DNA of 27,103 nt, from the NCBI GenBank assembly GCA_002887195.1, contig PJAB01000426.1, forward strand, positions 1-27,103, written 5' to 3'. Position numbers and translations under genes: made by a program. The stretch is from Chrysochromulina parva. Its lineage: Eukaryota > Haptophyta > Prymnesiales > Chrysochromulinaceae. Position 1 is the stretch's first letter. Each line of letters begins with the position of its first letter. The notes beneath the pieces are model-generated. The model was not told the DNA's origin and searched no databases. It saw only the letters and a program-made list of their open reading frames with translations. This document shows positions 8,052-17,640 of the stretch, piece by piece.

Positions 8052-9620
8052 ATGTCCAACGACTCTGTCTTCACAGTCCGACTCAGAACGTATTCACGAG
8101 CGCGGGCCTCTCGCGGACTATGTCGAAACGGAACCAGTGGAAGCGAGCCAGCGCACGTTCGCTCGCACCTCTGGGAGCGAGCGCGCAAACTGCAGTGTAT
8201 ACTTGCGGCACGTGAGCTGCGGATGTCTACCCGAGACACTGGCGAGTCCTCGCCATGCTGGGGATGCGTTGACAAGAGCGTGCCCATGACAGCGAACGCG
8301 CGGGCGAGCACGCACGACCTGGCACCACGCGGCTGGGCATGCGATGACGCTTCGGCTGAAACTTCGCCGCAGCACCGCCCGCCCCCGCATGGGCGACGCC
8401 GGCAACGACGGGAGCGCTGCACTCAAGATGCTTTGGAGCTAGCAGCACACAAAGGTGGTTTGCGCCTTTTGCTGGGTGTCCTCTCCGCGCCCACTCCTGG
8501 CAGCCGTGAAACTCGTGACGTCATTCGAAAGACTTGGCTCACAGCGGCCACCCGAGAGATCCAGGCTTGCTTCGTAATTGGCAGCGTCGGCGTTGCGGAC
8601 CTCGCGTCCCTAGACTCTGAGGCCGATCACTTAGGGGACTTGCACTTCGTGCAAGCACGTGAGGGTGTCCTCCGTACCTCAAAGGTCTTCCTCTGGTTTC
8701 TCGCAGCAGCACGCGTTGCATTGGTGATGCAGGTTAGCAACACCCTTGAATGGGTGGGCCGAGTGGACGAGGACACGTTCGTGCATCTGCCGTCGCTAAG
8801 CGCCGAGCTTGATCGTTATCGGTGTGCTCCCTACGTGTGCTATGGTGCGATGGCCTTCACATCGCTCGACCCGCAGTATCCCAACCGATGCCGCCTTTCT
8901 TGGCGCGTGACTGGCAACGAGGGCAAGCAAGTGGAGATGCACCCGATACTAGTTCAACGTGGCTGCCAGCCACTGTTTCCTTTCCCACTCGGGGCGCTGC
9001 AGGTGCTTTCAGCGCCCACTCTGCGCCAATTGGCCAGCACGCGAGGCCTGCATGACTACATGAACCTGACCGATCGACGGCAGGACGCAGTCAACAAAAC
9101 CCTTTACCCTCGAGCTCTCGCCAACGAGATCGAAGATCATGCAGTTGGCTACTGGCTTGCCGTCGCCCAGCGTGAGAACAGCCGCTTTCGCATTCGTTAC
9201 GTCAATGCCGAGCCTGGTAGCGTGCGACTCGTACACAATCGGCCGGTGCATGCATGCACGCCCGGTCCCAACGGCATTTTCGATGGCGACGGCAGCAACT
9301 CTTGGAGGCAGGTCGTGGCCATCCACCCACTCAAGGAGGCTTGCGGGTTGGCGTACGTTTGGCAGCAGCTCATCATGGCACAACCAACGCGGCTCCGGCG
9401 TGGTGGTGGCGCATCGAATGGAGACCGGAAGAAGGCCGTCGATGAAGGCCGTCGAAGAAGCCGCACGGCCGCACCGCTCATCAACACGACGATCACACTT
9501 CCGCACGAAAACACGCCGCTCGAAGTGTGCAGATTTCATTTGCGTGGGCTTTGCACTATCTCCACAGTGGATTTGGCGGCACTCGTAGCCTTTGTAGGGT
9601 CTTACATAGGAGTCCAGTAG
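8052..9620 (+). CDS. GT31-like (beta-1,3-galactosyltransferase type) glycosyltransferase
   Basis: 522 residues from ATG 8052; a later ATG at 8223 would also keep the whole catalytic domain. The domain starts near residue 135 (GLRLLLGVLSAP) and shows the family order of motifs: RDVIRKTW with RKTW at 159-162 (GT31 R-x-x-I-R-x-T-W), ACFVIGSVG, the DxD-type metal/nucleotide-sugar motif RVDEDTFVHL with D239-E-D241, and an E361-D362-x-x-V-G motif near the end, like the GT31 EDV-x-x-G. Such enzymes transfer Gal, GlcNAc or related sugars in the Golgi; donor and acceptor are not predictable here. The N-terminus has no obvious signal-anchor helix, so an upstream exon may be missing. The last 100 residues after about 445 look atypical and could be read-through beyond an unseen intron. 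Confidence 0.72.
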   Translation: MSNDSVFTVRLRTYSRARASRGLCRNGTSGSEPAHVRSHLWERARKLQCILAARELRMSTRDTGESSPCWGCVDKSVPMTANARASTHDLAPRGWACDDASAETSPQHRPPPHGRRRQRRERCTQDALELAAHKGGLRLLLGVLSAPTPGSRETRDVIRKTWLTAATREIQACFVIGSVGVADLASLDSEADHLGDLHFVQAREGVLRTSKVFLWFLAAARVALVMQVSNTLEWVGRVDEDTFVHLPSLSAELDRYRCAPYVCYGAMAFTSLDPQYPNRCRLSWRVTGNEGKQVEMHPILVQRGCQPLFPFPLGALQVLSAPTLRQLASTRGLHDYMNLTDRRQDAVNKTLYPRALANEIEDHAVGYWLAVAQRENSRFRIRYVNAEPGSVRLVHNRPVHACTPGPNGIFDGDGSNSWRQVVAIHPLKEACGLAYVWQQLIMAQPTRLRRGGGASNGDRKKAVDEGRRRSRTAAPLINTTITLPHENTPLEVCRFHLRGLCTISTVDLAALVAFVGSYIGVQ

Positions 9621-9890
9621 TAGAACCTTGTACAATCGTTAATCCGGGTTCCGGCTCTGTGCGGATCGATAACCGGATCTTCACCGAGCCGAGTATTCTG
9701 TATTGGTAAACCGCCAGCGCCCATACCTATACGTGAGAAGCAACTCCACTGTCTCCTTGACGCTTGACCTTCGATCGGTCGCACCGCGGATCGAGATCTG
9801 ACTCGGCTCGTCGAGCGGTCCGCCTCCGGGGCGTATACCGTTACATTTTCTATGTGGGTACGAAAGCTACGTGCGTAACGTGGGTACAAC
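9621..9890. other. Convergent intergenic spacer
   Basis: 270 bp between the stop codons of the glycosyltransferase and the large helical protein, slightly lower in GC than the flanking genes. I see no RNA gene or repeat of note. Confidence 0.4.
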
Positions 9891-12800
9891 TTACGCTTCC
9901 TGGAGCCTACGCTTACGGGAGCCTTGCAGCGTGCTCAGCTGCAGTTCCATCCGAGTAGCCTGCTGGCTTGGCGATGGCGTGTCCGGCGCTGCGTCTGCGA
10001 TCGCCTCATCAGGTGAGTCGGCGACGGTATCGGTCGACTCGAAGTCGGAGGCCATCGCATCCACGCCCCCTACAGCCGAACGGTCGAGCACGCCCAGCGT
10101 GTCGCTCTCTGCGGGGTCTTCTCCTTGCGAGCACCGAGGAGCCAACAGCTCCTCAACCGTTGGCCACAGGTGGGGGAGAGAGCGGCCGAGGCTGCCCGCG
10201 TGCTCGGCACGCCATTGCTCCAACGCCGCCGGCAGCGCAGCGTTCGCGCAGGCGGCGCCGTGGAGCACCGCCGGAGCATCGAGGCGCGCATGGGGCACCC
10301 CAGCTCGCACTTGAGCTCGATGCAATCTGGCGAGCCCGAGCATCCACTCGGAGAGCAGCGCGATGGCGTGCACGTGCGTCCACGCAAGCAGCGTCGAGGG
10401 CGGGTATGGTGCTCGCGACGACGCCTGGCTGGCTGTACGTAGGGCCGTCCCCGCGAGCAGCTGCACTAGGAGGTCGCTTGCCTCCGCAGGCAGAGACCCA
10501 TCGGGGCTGCGGCTTGGGATGAGGCTCATTGGGGGCATCGCACGCACGCCGCGCACCACAACGTCGCTCAGGGGCGCCCGTGCCGTCGCAGCGTCGGCCG
10601 TGATACGCACCAGCGCTCGAAGCAGCCAACACGCCGCATGACCGCCGTCCTCGCCGCCGCTACCTACCACGGATGCCTCGAACCAAGCAGCACTGGCTGA
10701 CTCGCCAATCTCTGCACACACGCGAAGGAGTCGGTCTCGCGCTGCGCCACCCCGAAGCCCTGCCGCAAGCCCTGCCGCGCGGCCCTCGAGAGCGTCGACA
10801 GCCCCCTCGACGCTCGCCTGCATCACACTGACAAACACCTCCTCGGCGAGATCGGCGGCGAGATCGGCGGCGAGATTGGCGGCGAGATCGATGGCGAGAT
10901 CGTGCGCGGCAGCTGGCGGCGCGTGTGCGCTGGTGGGCAGCGCTCGTGTGGCAAGGTAGGTGCGCACGTGCTCCTCGAGCACGGGCATGGCGATGTCTGC
11001 ATCGGCCGCGCGTAGTTCCCATCGCACCCAAACCGCAAGGGACGTCTCGGAGCCGCGGGCTTCGCCGGCGAACGGCGCACGTGCCGTGCTGCTCGGCGCC
11101 GTGTTGGGCGCACGTGCCATGCTGATCGGCGCCGTGTTGGGCGCATGTGCCATGCTGCTCGGCGCCGTGTTGGGCGCACGTACCATGCTGCTCGGCGCGG
11201 TGGTGGGCGCGGTGGCGGGCTCGGTGGCGGGCGCAGCCGTGTCGAGCGCCATGACGGGCGCCGCCCGTTGCGCCCAGCGCTCCCTCCGTCGCGCCGCCGG
11301 CTTGTGCACTGCTGGGCGCGACAGCAGCCACCGAAGGCGCCGGGTCAGGTGCTCGCATTCCATGGCCGGGAGAGAAGCAAGGACGCACTCGATGACCGCA
11401 TATGGCAGCGGCGGCGCCTCGGAGGTGTCCTCCACACCGGCGGCGGTGGGCGGCGGCGCTACCGGCTGCATGGGAGGCATCAAGTGGATCCGTTCACACA
11501 GCGCTTCGTCAAAGACCGCGCGCCATTCCACAGGCGTCGGCGCGAGCGGCGCGCAGCGCTCGGGCGCCCACGGCAGCGCGAGGAGCAGCTCGAGTGCGCG
11601 CACCGCCGCCACAGTGGCGGTGTCCTCAGCGTCGTCAAGGGCCGCCATCGCCGCGTCCCAGTCCAACGCGCCGTGTCGGGCGTCCCCGCGTCGCCCGGCC
11701 GCGTTCACCAGCCGACGCGCCTCGTGCTGCAGCGCGGGAAGCGGCCACCACTCGACGTACCTGATGAAGGGGGCAATCAGTGGTCATCAGGCAGGCCGCT
11801 GGCGAGCCACGTGTCCGAATGGGCATGGCACCACTCGACGTACTCGTGCAGGATCCCCGCGGCGGCAGCACGAGCCTCGGCTGTCTCGTCGGTACACGCG
11901 CGCCGCATGAGCGCTGTCGCGAGCAGCCCGACGTTTGGGAGCAGCCCCGTCACCTCCAACACGTGGCCAGCAGCAGCACCACCACCAGCAGTACCAGCAC
12001 CACGACCAGCAGCACCAGCACCACGGCCAGCAGCAGCACCAGCAGCAGTACCAGCACCACGGCCAGCAGCAGCAGCAGCAGCACTGCAGCTGACGCCGTT
12101 GGACGCACCCTCGTCGGCGCCGTGTTGGGCGCCGAGCAGGTAGGCGCGCACGCTCGCCTCGAGATCGAGCGCCGTCTCGGCGCGCCGGCCTCGACCGGCG
12201 CCGTGTTGGGCGCCCCCGCGCACGCTCTCGGGCAGCGGCTCGAGCGTCTCGCGGAGGGCTTCGCGACCAGGCAAGCTCCAACGTACCTGCATGCAATCAA
12301 TCGCAATCAGTCGCAATCAGTCGCAATCAGTCGTAATCAGTCGCAATCAGGCAAGCTCAACGTACGAGCCGGGAGAGGAGCAGAGCGAGCTGGCGCCGCT
12401 GGCAGCGCCGCCACGAGCCGAGTGCATCTGAGAGCGCGAGGCAGCCGGAGGGCGCCGTGGCGGGCGCGGCGAAGTCGGGCGCTCCCCACAGCGGCTCGTC
12501 GGGCGCCGTGGCGAGCGCCGTGCAAAGCTGTGGAAGGAGCCGATGTCCCACAAAGTCAAGCCAGATCGCTTCGCCGTCGGGCGCGGCGAGCAGCCGTTCG
12601 AGAGCCTCGCGAAGCTCCGAGAGGCCCCGGCGCTGTAGGGCGAGGAGCAGCGAGACGCCCGAGACGGCGCCCGACAAGTCGTCCGACGCATCCACCAAGG
12701 CGACGGGTAGCGGCGGCGGCGGCGGCGAGGACGGCGAGAGCGCCGTCTCGAGCGCGAGGGCACCGCCCGGGAGCCATGCGCTCGGGACGGCGTTCGGCGG

Positions 12801-15062
12801 GCGGGCGTCCATGGTGACGATTCGCTCGAGCTCGACGGGTAAGTTCACACCCGACTTCACAGCGGCCCGGAGGAGTGACGCACAGCTCGCCGAGAGGGAT
12901 GACTGCGCGGGCGTGCTCGTCCGCATGCACGTCGCTGGGAGTGGCTCACGCGCGGCGGCGCGGGCGGCGGCGACGCACTGGAGCCGAATGATGGTCGGCA
13001 CCTCCCAACCTGACCTCACGCGCGACTCGAGGGTGCCCAACAGGGCGCACGCGCCGTGATGAGCGCCGCAGCCGTCGCCAGCGGAACGGCATGCAGCGCG
13101 CCCATCGTGCCTCGGGCCCAGCAGCCATGCCATGAGCCAGTCGACATAGACGAAGCCGCCGCGCGCGCGCAGGTGCAGCCACGCGGCCACGTCCAGCGCA
13201 GCGGCGAGGCGGCCGGCGGCTCGGGGGGTGGGTTGGGTGTCCATGAGCGTTGTATCGAGCACATGCTCGCCCTCGAGCGTTGCATCGAGCACCTCGCTCT
13301 CCTCGCCCTCGCCCAGCAGGGGACGAAGCCGGCGAAGGGGGCTCTCCAACTGAGCCAGCGCCCACACGCCGCCGCAACCGCCGCTGCCGCCTCTTGTCAA
13401 AGACCCGCCGCTGCCGCCTCTTGCCAAAGACCCGCCGACGCCGCCAGCGCCGCATGCGCTATGCAGGGGCAACAGTAGGCCGCCCAGCAAGCGCACACGC
13501 TCGCGCCGCGGAAGACTCGCGCAAAGCGCCGCCACGGTTGCGGTGTGCTCCTCCGCCGCGGCGACGAACACAGCGGCGGCGGAAGCGGACACGGCGGCGG
13601 CGGCGGCGGCGGCGACAGGTGCTGTGGGGAAGACAGGTGCGGGGGCGAGGCGCGCCGTCGCGGGCGCGGGCCGAAGGTGCCTGCGCAGTAGCCCTCCCAC
13701 ATAGAGAGCCAGTAGCTGTGCGCTCGACGGCGAGCCGTGACTCGCGGCTTCGCACAGTGCGCCGACGAGGCGACGGTGCAGGGCGTCGCCCCCGACTCGT
13801 CGAGACGCCGCCCGAAGAGCGACATCAAGGGCTGCGCTGACGGGGTGTTCCCACTGCTTGCGCGCCAGGTGCGAAGGGGCGGGCGTACACGGGCACACGG
13901 GCAGTCGGAAGGGCAGGCGCGTCGGTGCCGCGAGCAGCGGCGTGAGGCTCGTCAGGAGCGATTCGACACGTGACCCGAGATGCCCATCGCTCATCACCTC
14001 GTTCTCGAGCCCCTCGCTCATCATCACCTCGGCGCGCAGGACCGCGTAGCTCGCCAGTAACTCGAGCGCAGCCTCAGCGGCGGCCGGCGAAGCGGCTGCA
14101 TGCATGGCGGCGTGGCTGCATGCATGCCATCCGAAGGCGCCGTTCCCGCCCGCCCGAGAGTGGGAAGGGTGCATGGCGCGTGCACACGCGGCCGCCACCG
14201 CCGCGGGTGGGCACTGGCGAGCCACCGCGGGCTCGAGCAGCGCGCGAGCCGCACAGAGCACGCAATGGCGAGGCGCACACACGGCGCTCACGACCTCTCC
14301 CAACGAGCACGCGAACGAGGCCGTGAACGAGGCCGTGAACGAGGCCGTGAACGCGCCTGGCCGAGTGGGTCGCGCGTTGAGCACCGGCTCGGCATCGGCG
14401 GTCGGCTGATGCGCGGCGCGTCCAAAGATGCAAGCGGCCAGCCCGGGAGGGAGCGGCCCGTCCACGGCCGGGTCGGCCACAGCAGCGGACGACGCGAGGC
14501 TCTGCACTGCTGACCGCGCAACCAACACATCCTCGCCTTGAAGCGCTTCCAAAGGCGGGAGCGTGGCCACCAGCGACACGAGGGCGCCCCTCGCGGGGCT
14601 ATCGTCGGCAATCCACGGCGGCAGCGGCGTCAACGTGCGCAGCCTGTGCAGCAGCGCCGCGACCGCGTCGGCATCAGGGCCCGATGGGTCCACCACGGCC
14701 TCCGACGGCACCAGCACCGCCAAGAGCTCGAGAGCAGCTTCGCCACCCGTCGGGATCGCGAGCATTGTGTGGATGAGTGCGAGCCGCACCAGCAACGGCA
14801 CGACGCCCACGGATCGGATGTCAGCCGCCAGGCGCAAAAGCACCTCTGGTGTGCCGCCGCCCGCGTGCCTCAGGAGCGCCGCACAGTGCCGCACGGCAAG
14901 ATCCGCGTCGCACCCATCGAGCACCGCAGCAAGATCGGCAGCCGTGTTGTTGCTGCTGTCAGCCGCTCCAGCGCGTAGATGCTCTCCCAGGAGACGCACG
15001 GCCCAGCCGCGCACCGCGGGCGCCACTTCGCGATGGCTGGCCGCTGCGTACGCTGGCGGCAT
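9891..15062 (-). CDS. Large alanine-rich helical (HEAT-like) protein, three exons
   Basis: I join three open segments: exon 1 15062-12366, exon 2 12286-11844, exon 3 11760-9891. The joined length is 5010 nt, an exact multiple of three, giving about 1669 residues. Introns are GTACGT...CAG in both cases; the first is phase 0 (L-S-R-L/V-R-W-S-L), the second phase 2 (L-H-E-Y-V-E-W-W-P-L). Unspliced, both introns give early stops. The product is mostly amphipathic helices rich in A, L, R and E, as in HEAT/ARM scaffolds, with low-complexity inserts: polyalanine/glycine in exon 2, an 11-residue repeat (APNTAPSSMAR-like) in exon 3, and GGSGGSLTRGGSGG in exon 1. The C-terminal 80 residues are acidic and end RKRRLQEA, a possible nuclear signal. 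I do not recognise the family. Helical scaffolds of Fanconi or Integrator type are possible but unsupported. The start ATG is uncertain; more 5' exons could exist. Confidence 0.68.
11077..11208 (-). repeat. Coding minisatellite, four 33-nt units
   Basis: Four units at 11077, 11110, 11143 and 11176, each 33 nt, encode an 11-residue repeat of the form APNTAPSSMAR. Units 1-3 are nearly identical and unit 4 is more diverged. The length is a multiple of three, so copy-number change keeps the frame of exon 3. Confidence 0.85.
11761..11843 (-). other. Intron 2 of the large helical protein gene, flanked by direct repeats
   Basis: An 83-nt GT-AG intron. Its first 15 nt, GTACGTCGAGTGGTG, are identical to the first 15 nt of the downstream exon, so the acceptor reads CAG/GTACGT. 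A branch-point-like CTGAT lies about 20 nt before the acceptor. Splicing keeps the frame (GA/G split codon). The junction is deduced from sequence, not RNA. Confidence 0.72.
11967..12092 (-). repeat. Low-complexity CCAGCAGCACCA-type array in exon 2
   Basis: Imperfect short tandem units encode an alanine/glycine-rich run (AGRGAGTAAGAA-like). The array is in frame and probably forms a flexible linker. Confidence 0.75.
12287..12365 (-). other. Intron 1 of the large helical protein gene, with tandem 10-mers
   Basis: A 79-nt GT-AG intron. The donor side GTACGTTGAGCTTGCCTG nearly repeats the start of the next exon, GTACGTTGGAGCTTGCCTG (one-base indel). Between them is a tandem array of a 10-mer, GATTGCGACT, with about five copies on the minus strand. 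Each junction creates a CTGAT motif matching the branch-point pattern CTRAY. Splicing keeps the frame; retention gives V-R-stop. Deduced from sequence only. Confidence 0.75.
12297..12348 (-). repeat. Tandem 10-nt repeat (GATTGCGACT) in intron 1
   Basis: About five copies in a row, with variants GATTACGACT and GATTGCGATT. On the plus strand it reads as repeated CAATCAGTCG. There are no unique spacers, so it is not a CRISPR-type array. Confidence 0.9.
13243..13445 (-). repeat. Short in-frame duplications in exon 1
   Basis: Two separate small duplications: GAGCGTTG(C/T)ATCGAGCAC is present twice at about 13243-13297, encoding the repeated VLDATLEGEH/VLDTTLMDT segment, and a 27-nt unit is present twice at about 13391-13445, encoding SLARGGSGG/SLTRGGSGG. 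Both keep the frame. Confidence 0.65.
14313..14352 (-). repeat. 12-nt tandem repeat in exon 1
   Basis: Three copies of a 12-mer (GAACGAGGCCGT on the plus strand) encode the repeated TASF tetrapeptide in the large helical protein. The repeat is in frame. Confidence 0.85.
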
Positions 15063-15512
15063 GAATGATCAGGAAAAATGTCGTTACAAGTTGCAGTTTC
15101 AAATGACCAATACGGCGTTACTGTATGTTCTACCCATGTTCAACGGCACGCACAAACTTCATTTCAAACAAATGACGGCTGTGCTTTCTATGTACTGTAG
15201 TTCCTCAATGACCATCCATCCCACAAGGTTGATGGCAGCTCGATCGCCGTGGCCGGCTGGCCGCGGACTGGGGACGGAGTCGACATATGTTCGTACGGAG
15301 GCTAAACCACGGAGAGATGTTGATTTCTACATCTGCACCTAGTGACGGAACTCTGTAACAATTTACGAATCATGGGCGCACTATGATGAAACTTGACGAG
15401 CCTCTTCCCACACTTTGATCAGTGTCTGACGAGTGTTTGACACACACTCCAGAGTACCTCCAGCGACTCTCAGTCTTAGGCTCAGGGGGCGCGGTCGGCT
15501 CAGCTATCTGTC
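15063..15512. other. Intergenic region between two minus-strand genes
   Basis: 450 bp. The part next to the helical-protein start (15065-15220) is clearly richer in A and T than the genes and is the likely promoter and 5' UTR. The rest should include the 5' side for this gene and the 3' UTR of the AAAP transporter's convergent side. No RNA gene or mobile element is seen. Confidence 0.4.
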
Positions 15513-17423
15513 TCAGCTAACCACACAATAACCACACCTTGAGACCTTGAGACAGTAGAGTAGCTCACGCACGGCAACGACGAGGCATGCCGGGATGAGA
15601 GGCACGCTGACCAAGATGATGAGCCACGCGAAAGCCTTGCGTATCGGCACCGAGGTCGTCCTCGTTGTGGGCGTCTTGCGTAGCCTCACATAGGCAACGC
15701 ACGGGAAGAGGAGGCCGAGGAGGATCGCGCCGGTGCTACCGATGAGACCCCACACGACTGATACGTCATCGACGAGTGCCGCGATGCCCATGCTCATTAG
15801 CATCAGGCACAGCGAGGAAAGGGCGCGGTGGAGGGGCGTCAACTCAGCCTTGGATACAGGAGCGGCGCCCGAGAGGAGTGGCTCGCCAATGGTGACTGAG
15901 GCCGAGGGTGTTAAGGACGTTTGCACACCGTCGACGGCCGCGCCCGAGCCGCTCGAGCCGCCACTGTGGCAGTGCCGACTGCACTGCGGCGGATAAATGT
16001 CACAGTCACCGTATGATGTCCAGCTTGAACCATGCAGAGTATCGCTCGCACGGATGGTTCGGAGGCTCTGCCAGTACGTGGCTGCCGGCAGCTGCAGCGG
16101 GACCACGTCGTCTCCGTGCATGCCGTGCTGAGCGCCGTGGAGGGAGATTGCATCTTGATGTTGTCTCGGCGTTGAGATGAGCTGAGGAGACGAGTGCCGC
16201 GTCATTGTGACGGTCGCAGCCACGCCATGCGACGAGACGACCGTCGGGCGGTGCGAGGTGGGGCTGTAGGTCGGCGACATCTCCCCTTGTGCACTCATGA
16301 AGGGTAAGGGCAGCACGGGTGTCGAGGTGGTCTGCCTCGAAGTGATCCCACTGGAATTCGAGGGCGTCGACCCATCGGCCCTGTCGAAGGATGTCGTCGT
16401 TCCAAGGTCGGGATCTTCAGCGCTCCTTCTGTCAACGCGTGCGGCCATGAGGCTAGCGCCGCAGAGCGAAATGAGTTGGCGCGCCATCGCGCGGCAAGGC
16501 AGGCAGATGAGAGGGAGGCTGCCGAGAAGTACGACGGACAGGAGGGTGCGCATGATTGTGGCCATCGTGTCCTTTTCGTCAAAGAGGTTGAGAAGGTTTG
16601 AGGGCACATCTCGGCCCATGCAGCGGGCGTAGAAGCTGCCCGAGATGCCGAGCACAACATACTTGCAGAGCGCGATGCCGAAAGCGAGGATGATCGTCAT
16701 GTTCATGCGCCGGCGCGTGGGCGTACGCATCTCGGTGTCGAGACGCAGGGCGGAGAAGGAGCATAGGAAGACACAGATATGCACGGGGATGGCCACGAGA
16801 ATGTCCCACGCCGAACCAAGCAGCACGAGCGGCCCCGGATGGAAGTGCTTCGCCGGCTCGCACTGTGCAGCCTTAACGGTCACAGCTACCACCATGATCG
16901 AGAGGAACACAAGGCTGAGGAAACCGACGTGGCGCAGAGAGTTGAGAGAGGTGAAGAAAGTGAGTGGGAAAATGAGCGTCACCGCACCGCAGCCAAGTGC
17001 AACGCTCTCCCAATGAGACAGCGCACGATCGAGCAGCTGATTCGCCAACGGTGTCAGAAGCTGACGGAGCAGAATCTGATTTGCCACCAGCGTCAGAAAT
17101 GTGGTGACCACCACGCTGAAAATTGTAGCCAGCTGCCCTCCCTTGCCAGCAGCGGTGAGGAGCACTTCATCGTAGGAGCTCAGCCCACCATGCCGCCGTG
17201 CCGCAGCCAGCAGAAAGTGAGCGCAGATGGCGCAGGTACCCGCTGAAAGGCTGAGCAGCGCGAGGCCCATGGCGAAGCCCGATTTGGCTACCGCCCAAGG
17301 AACTGACAACGAGCCCCCTCCGACAATTGTAGCCACGAGAGCGACCACCGCATGCCAAACTTCACTGTGGCTCGAGAACCCGCCATAGAAGGAGTGGCTA
17401 CTGTTCAATGTCGGTCGCGACAT
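15513..17423 (-). CDS. AAAP family amino-acid transporter (SLC38/AVT-like) with long hydrophilic loop
   Basis: 636 residues from ATG at 17423. The first membrane segment, ALVATIVGGGSLSVPWAVA at about residues 28-46, carries the AAAP signature (G-x-G-x-L-x-x-P). About eight more hydrophobic segments follow to residue 330, then a hydrophilic, Ser/Thr/Pro/His-rich loop at about 330-525, then two or three further membrane segments to the end. Members are secondary transporters that move neutral or cationic amino acids with H+ or Na+ across plasma, vacuolar or lysosomal membranes; substrate and direction cannot be read here. The 195-residue loop is unusually long for the family and is probably a cytosolic regulatory insertion. 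The start codon sits in a small palindrome (ATGTCG/CGACAT), and a 14-bp repeat lies just upstream. The gene is head to head with the Fcf2 gene. Confidence 0.88.
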   Translation of the reverse strand: MSRPTLNSSHSFYGGFSSHSEVWHAVVALVATIVGGGSLSVPWAVAKSGFAMGLALLSLSAGTCAICAHFLLAAARRHGGLSSYDEVLLTAAGKGGQLATIFSVVVTTFLTLVANQILLRQLLTPLANQLLDRALSHWESVALGCGAVTLIFPLTFFTSLNSLRHVGFLSLVFLSIMVVAVTVKAAQCEPAKHFHPGPLVLLGSAWDILVAIPVHICVFLCSFSALRLDTEMRTPTRRRMNMTIILAFGIALCKYVVLGISGSFYARCMGRDVPSNLLNLFDEKDTMATIMRTLLSVVLLGSLPLICLPCRAMARQLISLCGASLMAARVDRRSAEDPDLGTTTSFDRADGSTPSNSSGITSRQTTSTPVLPLPFMSAQGEMSPTYSPTSHRPTVVSSHGVAATVTMTRHSSPQLISTPRQHQDAISLHGAQHGMHGDDVVPLQLPAATYWQSLRTIRASDTLHGSSWTSYGDCDIYPPQCSRHCHSGGSSGSGAAVDGVQTSLTPSASVTIGEPLLSGAAPVSKAELTPLHRALSSLCLMLMSMGIAALVDDVSVVWGLIGSTGAILLGLLFPCVAYVRLRKTPTTRTTSVPIRKAFAWLIILVSVPLIPACLVVAVRELLYCLKVSRCGYCVVS

Positions 17424-17464
17424 TGTTGCGCACTCTGTCGGACCAACACGATTGTTGCGCACTC
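17422..17464 (-). repeat. Direct repeat of 14 bp at the transporter start
   Basis: The minus-strand sequence GAGTGCGCAACAAT occurs twice, 29 bp apart; the copy nearer the gene overlaps the ATG at 17423. A related but weaker GTTGCGCA occurs near 17512. It may be a transcription-factor site or a small local duplication. Confidence 0.6.
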
Positions 17465-17640
17465 CGTAAATCACCTTCCATTTGTAGCAACGTTTTGTTG
17501 TCAAAGTTCGCAGTGTTGCGCATGGGTTGAGCTCCTACATTTCTTGGGATCTTCTCACTCGACTGGTTAAAAACTTGGCCCGTACTTTCGTGTGTGGCAC
17601 CACGTCGCTGGCAGTCCATTCCACTCGCTGCTGACACTTC
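17424..17640. promoter_or_regulatory. Bidirectional promoter region, AAAP transporter / Fcf2
   Basis: 217 bp between divergent start codons, lower in GC than the flanking genes. It includes the 14-bp direct repeats on the transporter side. No TATA box is evident. Confidence 0.45.

Noticed and set aside
11145..12143. Plus-strand ORF of 332 codons opposite the large helical gene
   Set aside because: Low-complexity shadow of repeats on the minus strand; the minus-strand exons join in frame through GT-AG sites.
12297..12348. CRISPR-like array
   Set aside because: Repeats of 10 nt are directly joined with no unique spacers and sit inside a predicted intron of a eukaryotic gene.
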